Virus record (IMG/VR): IMGVR_UViG_3300022072_000069
Span: 1 to 33,208 of that record
Reading direction: 5' to 3' (one strand)
Length of the DNA: 33,208 bases
Origin: a virus
Positions 7,101 through 14,280 of the stretch are shown here, piece by piece. The notes beneath the pieces were generated by a model. That model was not told where the DNA came from. It made no database searches and worked only from the letters and a program-made list of their open reading frames with translations. Within the stretch, counting starts at the first letter, position 1, and each line of letters starts with the position of its first letter. The position numbers were made by a program, and so were the translations under genes.

Positions 7101-10100
7101 TATCACATTTACTGGATAACCTTTCTTTTTGTTATATATTTCACTAACAACATCTAAAGATATATCCATTTCAGCAGACATAGCGTTTATATAACTAGAA
7201 TACTCAACACCATCTAATACTACCGCTTCCGACTTTAACAGGTTATAAAGATTAGTGGGTAAAACTTTTATATCATTCCAATCGTAACCCTCTTTTTTTA
7301 ATCTAGCTTTTGCTGCCTTTATTCCTTTTTGCACTTGTTTTCCTAATGGTAGTATTTGATCGTTAAAAGTATAATCTTTTTTAATCAAAAACTTGTTATT
7401 ATCAACGGCAAACGTAACGCTACTGTATTGAGCGTTTGTCATTTTAGCTTCTATGTTAAAAACAGTGTCATATATTTTTATAATAGCATCTGGTTTACCA
7501 CCAACTTCAGTTGGTTTTCTAAGTATAACGTTTACAACGTCTTTACCTAACATTTTTTCTAAAGTTATAGCTTGGTCTATTATGGAGTACTCGTAAGCCT
7601 CTCCTCTTTTACCAGCTTTAAATAACTTTTTAAAAGCCCGTTGAATATAAGTTATATCATTGATATCTTCTATTAAACCTCCTTTGTATAAACTATAAAT
7701 AAAATCTGCAGCTTTTTTGTTTAGCTTATTATATTTAGGCAATAGTTTTCCATCTTTAAAAACCTTATTAACACCTTGTGTTTTTATTTCATTTCTTAAA
7801 AAATTAGCGTCTTTTAACGCTGTTTTAGAAAATTTAATTTGATCAGCATAGTTACCTACAGTTTCGGCTTTTTGTTTATTTAAAGATTTTGCAAAATTAC
7901 GAAACTCAGCCTCCATAACCGCATTTAAATCTTTAGAGTTTTCTATAATCTCATTATTAATAACATCTTCGGTTATTCCTTTGGCTATTTGATTTGCTAA
8001 TCCTTTCTGTCTAGCTAATAAAGTTGTATATCCTCCTTCTGTAAAAAATTTAGTAAACTTAGCTTTGTTAGTTTCTATTTTGAAAATACTTTTTCTATAA
8101 TTACTATCTTTCTTAAGACTAGGTTTATCTGACTTTAAAGTTCTTCTATCTTCCTTACCTATCTCAGTAAGTTCAAATAGTGTTTTGTAATTATTTTTTA
8201 TAGTGCTAACGTCTAGACCTTGAACGATGTTTTCATAATTTAAAGCTATAAACGCTTTGTATTCATCGCTAATAACAACCTCTCCTTGTACGTTAGAAAT
8301 TTTACCCATCTGTTTTTTAACAGCCTTAGTAATTTCTTTTTCAATAAGATTTGTTAGTTTCTCTTCTAAGTTTTTAGGATTTTGTTCTATCAAAGCGTTT
8401 ATCTCGGCTCTCGCTGTAGTAGATATTATCTCTTTGTTCTCAAGGGTTACATCTGCTAAACTTTTTAACACTCTACGTTTTTGACCTTTAGGTTCAGCTT
8501 TTTTCTTTTTACTCGGCTCTTCACTAACTAGCCCTTCGAAAACTGTTTTACCAGTTTCAGTAACCTTATCACCACGAACCTCTTGTTTTTGTTTTTCAGC
8601 TTTTATTGCTAAAGCTTTTTTAGAATCTAACTTACCAAATCTAGTGTTGGCGAATATAAATTCACCAAATCCTTCTGGACCAACAATAGAGCCGTCAGCT
8701 CTTGTGGCTTCAGGATCAAAGTTTGTAATTCTGTTTTGAACAGACTCAATAGCACCTCTATACTCGTCCCCTATAGACTTTGATTTAACGTAGTTACTTA
8801 TAACACCATCATCCATTGTAGCCATAAACACCGGTGGAAACAATCTACGATTTTGCACAAACGCATCGAATTCTTTCTTAGTCTTTATGTTTTTAGGTAT
8901 AAGATTGTTTATCGCTTCAAGAGGTGAAACAGATTTTTTAACATCCGTAACAGTCGTACCTTCACCAGCTAAAGCCATTGCTCTAGAGCTTAGCTTATTG
9001 TTTTTAATACTTTTGCTATAGTCTTTTAAGAAGTTGTAAGCCTGTCTACCATCAGCAAAGTCTTTTTTAATACCAAACTTTCTTAATATTTCTTGTATTG
9101 TATTTTTGATTTTACCAAAAACACCTTCGTCAAAAGCTATTTCATTTTGTTCTATAGCATCGGAAAAAGCAGTGAACCACTCTTCCGTTGTTTCCATAAA
9201 ATCAGGATCAGCAGCTATTTGATCCTTATAATTGTCTTGCAACCTCGTGGTAACCGCCGCTAATTGCTTTTTACTTAATACGTTTTTAAAGCTAGATATT
9301 AACTTTTTTACTTCAGATTTATCTTGGCCAATAACATTACCGTTCTTATCTTTAATATCTTTAACAAGACCTTGCATGTGTTTAGCTAAAACACCATGTA
9401 GCACCTCGTGAGCACCAACGTTAATAGCACCAGTTCTACCAGCCACATCCTTGTTAATAATAATAGAATCACCAACTATAAACCCATCAGCATTAGTAAC
9501 GTCCTGCGCTTTAAGACCCATTTCTTTAGCTATCTTATCATGAGCAGCTTGAGCTTGCTCGTTGTTATCAACAACAATAGTTTGTTTACCAATTCTTTTA
9601 CCTTGAGTTTCCGCAAACGCAATAGTATCTGATATTCTGTTTTCTCTTACCGCTTTTCTAACGTCAGCAGCCTCTTGTGTTGTAGCCACGTCAGTTGCCC
9701 CTTCGTACTTACCTATAATATCATTTATTTGCGCTTCTATATCTGCTAGGTTTTTTTCAGCACCAGGAACTTGATTTATTCCTTCTTTTTTAAGATCAGC
9801 TTTTGCTTTTCTTCTATCAGCATCTAATTCAAGTAATTTTTCAACATCTTTGTCGTCTGTTATTTTACTATCAACTTGAGATCTAACTTGAACTTTGTTT
9901 TGTTTTTCGTTAGCTAAAATTCCAACACCTGTGAAATCGTCTTCTATTTTAATCTTAGCTTTAGCTACATCAATATCATCAGCTGTTTCAACAAAGTCCT
10001 TCATTTCTTTATACGTAACATCGACACCGTTAAGATTGTATGTAGGTTGTTTTGCAGACTTTAATGCGGTTAAGATATTAATTGGAGCGGTTGTAGTTCC

Positions 10101-11108
10101 AGTTATAGCTTCAAAACCAATTTCAGCAGCGTCCATTTCTTGATCAGCCGCAACTCTACCTAAGACCTCACCAACACCACCACCAACACCCTCAACAGCA
10201 ACACCAGCAGCGCCAGCCGCTACAGCAGCTGTTTTAGCACCCCTAACGGCCGCAACAGCACTTTTAGTAGCAACAGCTGCTTTACCAGCAATACCACCAG
10301 AAAAACCTTCTACAGCACCAATAGTTAAACCTCTACCAATAGCTCTATTTCTTATAGAGTTTCCTTTCGGTCCTTCTAATAATGCTTTAATATTTTCGTC
10401 TGTAAATTCTTTACCTTCTTCTTTAAGTTCAGTTTCTATTAATTCACCAAATGTTAACGCAGCTTCCATTGATGTTGCTAAACCACCCATTGCACCAGCT
10501 ACACCACCGGCGATAGCTCCAACACCAAAACCCGCGGCACCAACAGCAGCACCACCAGCAGCTCCAGCTCCAGCAGCAGCTAGAGAAGCTCCAGGAGAAT
10601 CAATCAACGTACCAACTTGAGTACCTAAAGATTGTACAAATAATTCTGGTAATAAACCTGGTTGATCTTTTACACCTCTAAAAAACGCAGACCAAGTACT
10701 ACCTTCTTCTTTATATTTCTTTTGAAATTTATTCATACGTTCAGATGGAACGTGTGATTTAGATTCTTGTTCTTTAGCCTTCATGAACTCTTGTATACTT
10801 TCCATGTCTATATTAGAAAAGTCTTGAGCCATTAAATCTGTAGCTTCACCAGTTGTACTAGCCGCAGCTATACCTCGACCAAACCATGTTTGATCAAACC
10901 AACTTACTGATTCCGATGAACCATCGTCCAATTCTGATCCCATATCGTCTTGACTCATCGTCGGATCTACCGTCGAGTCTACTTGCTTTTCCACAAGACC
11001 TTTCTTCTTCATGTCCTGCAAATACCCATCAAAATCACCATTGTTATACTTGTCAGCGGCTTCAACAAGATCTTGTCTTGAGTATTCTATTCCATTTAAT
11101 TCAAACAT
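4110..11108 (-). CDS. Giant multidomain internal virion (ejection) protein, 2332 aa
   Basis: The N-terminus (MFELNGIEYSRQDL) resembles the start of other large phage virion proteins. Residues 174-320 hold long Gly/Ala-rich hydrophobic stretches that could insert in membranes. HEVLH at 567-571 is a zincin HExxH motif, with a Glu pair at 642-643 as possible third ligand. Residues about 1165-1225 carry a PD-(D/E)xK nuclease-like signature: E1170/E1173, D1207, E1220 and K1222. Residues about 1461-1620 form a HAD phosphatase-like domain with DFDDT (1465-1469), T1544, K1581 and DD (1600-1601). A hydrophobic helix lies at about 2111-2135. The protein ends in KKKTNTRSR followed by Arg-Thr repeats. 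Its position after two smaller internal-virion genes suggests it is packaged in the capsid and ejected into the host, as with polyvalent phage proteins. All enzyme activities are predictions from motifs. Confidence 0.9.
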   Translation of the reverse strand: MFELNGIEYSRQDLVEAADKYNNGDFDGYLQDMKKKGLVEKQVDSTVDPTMSQDDMGSELDDGSSESVSWFDQTWFGRGIAAASTTGEATDLMAQDFSNIDMESIQEFMKAKEQESKSHVPSERMNKFQKKYKEEGSTWSAFFRGVKDQPGLLPELFVQSLGTQVGTLIDSPGASLAAAGAGAAGGAAVGAAGFGVGAIAGGVAGAMGGLATSMEAALTFGELIETELKEEGKEFTDENIKALLEGPKGNSIRNRAIGRGLTIGAVEGFSGGIAGKAAVATKSAVAAVRGAKTAAVAAGAAGVAVEGVGGGVGEVLGRVAADQEMDAAEIGFEAITGTTTAPINILTALKSAKQPTYNLNGVDVTYKEMKDFVETADDIDVAKAKIKIEDDFTGVGILANEKQNKVQVRSQVDSKITDDKDVEKLLELDADRRKAKADLKKEGINQVPGAEKNLADIEAQINDIIGKYEGATDVATTQEAADVRKAVRENRISDTIAFAETQGKRIGKQTIVVDNNEQAQAAHDKIAKEMGLKAQDVTNADGFIVGDSIIINKDVAGRTGAINVGAHEVLHGVLAKHMQGLVKDIKDKNGNVIGQDKSEVKKLISSFKNVLSKKQLAAVTTRLQDNYKDQIAADPDFMETTEEWFTAFSDAIEQNEIAFDEGVFGKIKNTIQEILRKFGIKKDFADGRQAYNFLKDYSKSIKNNKLSSRAMALAGEGTTVTDVKKSVSPLEAINNLIPKNIKTKKEFDAFVQNRRLFPPVFMATMDDGVISNYVKSKSIGDEYRGAIESVQNRITNFDPEATRADGSIVGPEGFGEFIFANTRFGKLDSKKALAIKAEKQKQEVRGDKVTETGKTVFEGLVSEEPSKKKKAEPKGQKRRVLKSLADVTLENKEIISTTARAEINALIEQNPKNLEEKLTNLIEKEITKAVKKQMGKISNVQGEVVISDEYKAFIALNYENIVQGLDVSTIKNNYKTLFELTEIGKEDRRTLKSDKPSLKKDSNYRKSIFKIETNKAKFTKFFTEGGYTTLLARQKGLANQIAKGITEDVINNEIIENSKDLNAVMEAEFRNFAKSLNKQKAETVGNYADQIKFSKTALKDANFLRNEIKTQGVNKVFKDGKLLPKYNKLNKKAADFIYSLYKGGLIEDINDITYIQRAFKKLFKAGKRGEAYEYSIIDQAITLEKMLGKDVVNVILRKPTEVGGKPDAIIKIYDTVFNIEAKMTNAQYSSVTFAVDNNKFLIKKDYTFNDQILPLGKQVQKGIKAAKARLKKEGYDWNDIKVLPTNLYNLLKSEAVVLDGVEYSSYINAMSAEMDISLDVVSEIYNKKKGYPVNVIQLMGRGLFYMGGFNDVANVLNLPKFEGKAKLTLRVGSNSQYKTVKGVRSKTGNKVLSFRAIPTLSPDVLNSLKSDKSVGTIAGLKSIVDSKEGRALKMSKSSKNAQTLNKAVQFSRSANNPTKGITVLDFDDTLATSKSLVISTSPEGVVRKLTAEEFATEGADLLDQGWTHDFSEFSKVVDGKVASLFKKAMKLQGKFGPENMFVLTARPADSAPAIFEFLKANGLNIPLKNITGLANSTSEAKALWIADKVGEGFNDFYFADDALQNVQAVKNMLDQFDVKSKVQQAKVKFSKSMNDKFNDILENVTGIESDKRFSIVKGRKRGGDKGKFRLFIPPSHEDFVGLLYNFMGKGKEGNKHRDFFEQALVRPLNRAYREIDTAKQAIANDYKSLNEQFSDVKDKLIKTTPDGDFTFQDAIRVYLWNKHGYKIPGLTPTDQQNLVDLVVGDPELQAYAETLNVISKQEKYVDPGQNWETGNIRIDLVDATGRVGRKEYFAEFNENAEVMFSEENLNKIEAAYGKDFREALEDMLYRIGTGVNRPKGSSAKPNIFMNWLNASVSGVMFFNTRSALLQQMSNVNFLNFADNNIYAAGKAFANQKQYWKDFAMIFNSDMLKQRRGGIGTDINGAELAEAIKKARPDNIFDQIAIITGKALKLGFLPTQIGDNIAIATGGAAFYRNRVNKNIKDGMSIKEAEAAAFTDLQNITQSTQQSARPDMTSKQQASWIGKLVLNFLNTPSQYNRIIKKAGSDILNRRITPPNTTQMQSDMSNMSRVLYYGAAQNLIFYSLQTALFAVMFGTDDEDDDKRAEQFLKKKERVINGSIDTILRGSGIYGVAVSTLKNMIIKFAEQREKGYNKDESAVIMELANFSPVVGIKLRKIVNAEKTLNYNKKVIDEMETFDIDNPQWSAVTNYVESITTAPVNRLYQKTINLRNASDNQYTAFQRALFLSGYTTWSLNLGDTEKMKEIKEKTKNKKKTNTRSRTRTRTRSRTRTR
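4113..4175 (-). repeat. Arg-Thr/Ser low-complexity tail at the giant protein C-terminus
   Basis: The last 21 residues of the 2332-residue protein are almost only Lys, Arg, Thr and Ser, ending RSRTRTRTRSRTRTR. The codons are mostly AGA/AGG with ACA, so the DNA is a short imperfect 6-bp repeat (seen on the plus strand as 'cttgtt' units). Length variation by slippage is plausible. Confidence 0.85.
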
Positions 11109-11121
11109 ATTATACTATTAT

Positions 11122-12972
11122 TTAGTTGTTATTTAAAGGATCAGTGTCCGCTACTAAGTCGTTAATCATGGTGTCAAGTTGATCCATCCCAATGCTGGTA
11201 TTGTTTTCACTGTTTATGTGTTGAACAAGCTTATATCTGTTGTCATAAGTATCGTTTTTCACTTCTTCTTGAAATTTAATTAGCGCTTGTCTTTGTATTA
11301 GTGTTCTATCTTTATCAAAACTTTGTAAAGACGACAATATGCTTTCTAGACCAATGCTTTGGGTTCCTTTTTTAAACGAACCATATTTTTTCTTTGTTTT
11401 TGTTTTAATATTTATTCCTCTTGAGTTTGTAACGTTGCCTTCTACGTCTTCCTCAACAGTAACGCTGGTCTCTATGTTTTTAAAACGAGGATCATTTGTA
11501 AATATTCTACCAACATCCCCACCGTTAGGGCCTATGTAAGATTCTGTTGTTGTTTCGTTATCACCCACTATGTAGTTTTGGTACCAACCACCTTTATCGT
11601 TAACCACGTGGTATGAGTAATCGTTTATTTCCCCTGTAGCTGGATCCTTAGCGCTAAAACCAACCCCTGCTTTAATGTCGTTGTAAACGCTTGTAGCGTT
11701 ACCAGAGTTCCAATTAGCTCCATTTAATTTTTGAACTTTATTTTTGTAAAAATCTATCCCATCAACATCTTCAGTTGTTTTACCCCCAGGTACAGGCGCT
11801 TTGTTGCTATGACCATAGTCGTTAGCTCCTTCAAACTCTTTTAAAACGTAATCTTTAAAGTACGCTTTAGTAACTTCTGCATCTTTCATACCTAATAAAT
11901 TTGCAGTTAAAACCTGATAGTTTCTTGAGTTTTTAAGTTCCACTTCATTTATTCCAGGCTCACCAACATCTTCAATACCATCAACTATACCACCGGTTAA
12001 CACGTCACCACCAGTTGCTTTAAGTAAATCTGCGTATAATTCAGCTGAATACTGATTTTGGTTTTTAGTTATATCGTCGAAAAAAGAAGTTTGCATGTAC
12101 CCAAATTTCATATGCATAGCCCTCTTTAAATCAACCGGTTTCTCAAGTTGAGTATCAAGCCAATTTGAATCCATCGCTTTCATCTGCTCATCGTAAACAC
12201 CAGTTCTACTTTTAAGGCCACGATCTGCAACTTGATTATTGTAGGTATCAAATATCGCTGCTTTTGCACCTTTATCATCTACGTTGGTTGCTATAGCTTC
12301 GTTGAATTGCTTTATAGTCATTGTCACGGGCTCTTTAGTACCGTTTGGATTAGGGGCTAACTCACCATTTTCCTTGTACAAAGTATACATCAGCTCACCA
12401 AACTCGTTACGACCAAGTTTGGCTACGTTTTGATTGTCTGTAACAGTGTTTTTTAAACCACTCTTAATAATAGCATTTACCATTTCTCCACCATCCATAG
12501 ATAATTTAGTATCAAATGTTCCAGCTGCAACAGCATCTGTACCAGCCTTAAGACTTGCTGCTGCTAAATCTATTTCAGCAAAAATCTTTTGTTGGTCCAT
12601 TTTTAATTTAGCCAAATCCATTTTAGTTTCTCTATCACCAAAAACTCCCGGTAACAAACCTAATTCTCTTTGAGCGTCTTTATTCTCGTATAATCCGTTT
12701 AATAAAAACTCTGCGTCTTTAGGATTTAAAACACTGGTTTTAGCGGCGTATGCAGCTCTTTCATTTGCGTTTTTTACCATCTCACCCCCAAGCGCGGCCC
12801 CAACTTTAGCAATGTTACCCCACATTTCGCTAGAAGCTTCCATTGTTTTACTATAGCTTTCGGCAGCTTTTTCAAGAGTGTCACTATAATCCGCAGGCGT
12901 ATCAGCCATTGCGGCTCTATAAGCTACATTTACTAACGTTGCATCTGCTCCTGGATTTAATTTACTTGCCAT
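11122..12972 (-). CDS. Predicted internal virion protein, 616 aa
   Basis: The product is 616 residues with no signal peptide. The first 100 residues are Ala-rich and helical, with an amphipathic Gly/Ala segment (IAKVGAALGGEMVKN) that could contact membranes. The rest is a mix of helical and Asn/Gly/Asp-rich segments without a motif I recognise. It sits between the Gln-rich 266-residue gene and the giant multidomain gene, with 12-base gaps on both sides. The trio is like the sets of three internal core or ejection proteins in T7-like and P22-like podoviruses. The role as a DNA-ejection protein is inferred from position and composition only. The ATG at 12972 is preceded by an A/T-only leader. 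Confidence 0.72.
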   Translation of the reverse strand: MASKLNPGADATLVNVAYRAAMADTPADYSDTLEKAAESYSKTMEASSEMWGNIAKVGAALGGEMVKNANERAAYAAKTSVLNPKDAEFLLNGLYENKDAQRELGLLPGVFGDRETKMDLAKLKMDQQKIFAEIDLAAASLKAGTDAVAAGTFDTKLSMDGGEMVNAIIKSGLKNTVTDNQNVAKLGRNEFGELMYTLYKENGELAPNPNGTKEPVTMTIKQFNEAIATNVDDKGAKAAIFDTYNNQVADRGLKSRTGVYDEQMKAMDSNWLDTQLEKPVDLKRAMHMKFGYMQTSFFDDITKNQNQYSAELYADLLKATGGDVLTGGIVDGIEDVGEPGINEVELKNSRNYQVLTANLLGMKDAEVTKAYFKDYVLKEFEGANDYGHSNKAPVPGGKTTEDVDGIDFYKNKVQKLNGANWNSGNATSVYNDIKAGVGFSAKDPATGEINDYSYHVVNDKGGWYQNYIVGDNETTTESYIGPNGGDVGRIFTNDPRFKNIETSVTVEEDVEGNVTNSRGINIKTKTKKKYGSFKKGTQSIGLESILSSLQSFDKDRTLIQRQALIKFQEEVKNDTYDNRYKLVQHINSENNTSIGMDQLDTMINDLVADTDPLNNN

Positions 12973-12984
12973 ATTTATATTTAT

Positions 12985-13785
12985 TTATTTGTTTAACCCA
13001 CTAAGCCCCCCGGTTACGTACGACGATGCTATGCTAGTTCCAGCATCAACTAACGTACTAAACATATTGTTTTGTGATTGTGAACCATACATATCCGCTT
13101 TCATACCCATGCCAGACATTTGATTTGATAAAGCGCCTTGGTAGGCAGTGTTTGCGCCAGCTAAAGCGGCGTAATCCATGCCTAATAACGTTGATTGCTG
13201 CGCTGCTTGAGCCGCTTGAACATCAGCTGCTCCTTGCATTATCATTTGCTGTTGTTTATCAGCTCCAGAAGCCTGCATTTGTTGTAACTGCATACCAGCA
13301 CCTCTTTGTAGTTGATCTATTCTAGAACCTTCTTGAGCAGCCATCATTTGATTTTGTCTTTCTTGTTGAGATATACCAACTGCTATTTGTTGAGACTGTA
13401 AAGCACCTTGATTAGCTAATGATTGCGCTAAACCAGCTATACCGCTAGAACCAGCCGCTCCACGAAGTTGTCCTAATATGTTTGCTCTTTGTTGTTGCCC
13501 TTGTTGTGTTTGGAAATCAGCAGCACGCATGTCAACCGTCATGTCTTCAAAGCGGTTTTCCATACCTTCATACTTATTTTCTAGTCCAGCGTAAACGTTT
13601 TGTGCACCAGCAAAAGGGTTGGTAAACTGAAAATCCTCATATTGCCCTCTAGTTTTGTCAGCCCTGTCTTGAGCGATTTGCTGTTGACCTTTAAAGTCAT
13701 CAACTTGACCCTGAACCATAGCGTTCATCTCGTTCATCGTCGCGGTTTGCTTTCTCTTTGATTTCTTTCCAGTAAAGTCTCCCAT
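12985..13785 (-). CDS. Gln/Ala-rich internal virion protein, 266 aa
   Basis: The product is 266 residues, opening with a basic segment (GKKSKRKQ) and then long helical stretches very rich in Gln, Ala, Met and Gly (for example QGQQQRAN, MQLQQMQASG). The C-terminus is small-residue rich (TSIASSYVTGGLSGLNK) and could be membrane-associating. Such Gln/Ala-rich proteins lying just upstream of large internal virion proteins are common in podoviruses, where they act as ejection proteins that extend the DNA channel through the envelope. No enzymatic motif is visible. It lies one base after the GNAT-like gene stop. The function is inferred from position and composition. Confidence 0.7.
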   Translation of the reverse strand: MGDFTGKKSKRKQTATMNEMNAMVQGQVDDFKGQQQIAQDRADKTRGQYEDFQFTNPFAGAQNVYAGLENKYEGMENRFEDMTVDMRAADFQTQQGQQQRANILGQLRGAAGSSGIAGLAQSLANQGALQSQQIAVGISQQERQNQMMAAQEGSRIDQLQRGAGMQLQQMQASGADKQQQMIMQGAADVQAAQAAQQSTLLGMDYAALAGANTAYQGALSNQMSGMGMKADMYGSQSQNNMFSTLVDAGTSIASSYVTGGLSGLNK

Positions 13786-13786
13786 A

Positions 13787-14230
13787 TTATTTTTGTTTTA
13801 TAAAGTTGTTTGTCAAATATTTAAAGCCTTCGTTTTTAACTGGCATTAATATCCAGTCTAAATCTTTATGTATATTTGTCATATGGTCATTCATGCACAC
13901 TGTAAACAATTGCATTATACCAATTTTCTCTGCTTCTTTTTCTACTTTTTTTACTAAAAGTCTTATTATTTCTTTTCTATCTCTCTCCCTGTACTTAGGG
14001 TTTGTAACTAAATAAGTTGTCCAACCTACTATATGTGGTTCCATTATAAACAAAAAGTAACAAGCAACTGGTACTCCATTTTTTTCTATAACAAAACATC
14101 TTTCATCTTTTGGTAAAAAAGCTCTTTGAACTGGATTTAAACCAGTTCTCTTCCACCACCATCCCCACCATTCACAACAAGTTTCATAATCCCCTTTTTT
14201 AAAAGATCTAAAGTTTATATTGTCATCCAT
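13787..14230 (-). CDS. GNAT-like acetyltransferase-fold protein, P-loop degenerate
   Basis: The product is 147 residues and follows the order of GNAT strands: a charged N-terminal helix, CFVIEKNGVPVACYFLF (strand-turn-strand), GWTTYLVTNP (strand 4), then helix 3 (IIRLLVKKVEKEAEKIG) and a final strand. In active GNATs the acetyl-CoA pyrophosphate loop is R/Q-x-x-G-x-G/A; here that place reads RERDRKE, with no Gly. A dense Trp cluster (WWGWWW, about residues 21-26) lies near the N-terminus. GNAT-like genes are frequent inside podovirus structural clusters and their substrate is unknown. This one may acetylate a host or virion protein, or may be a non-catalytic fold. The start at 14230 has an A/T-only leader. 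Confidence 0.7.
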   Translation of the reverse strand: MDDNINFRSFKKGDYETCCEWWGWWWKRTGLNPVQRAFLPKDERCFVIEKNGVPVACYFLFIMEPHIVGWTTYLVTNPKYRERDRKEIIRLLVKKVEKEAEKIGIMQLFTVCMNDHMTNIHKDLDWILMPVKNEGFKYLTNNFIKQK

Positions 14231-14257
14231 TTAATTTAATTTATATCTATAATAGTC

Positions 14258-14271
14258 ACAGTTTTCACTGT
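14258..14271. other. Short hairpin with a flanking T-run on the plus strand
   Basis: ACAGT and ACTGT (5-bp stem) flank a TTTC loop in the 50-base gap before the GNAT-like gene. On the plus strand it is followed by six more T, terminator-like for rightward transcription. On the minus strand, the transcribed one, the A-run comes before the stem and no U-run follows. It is weak and may be chance or a processing site. Confidence 0.3.
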
Positions 14272-14280
14272 TTTTTTACT

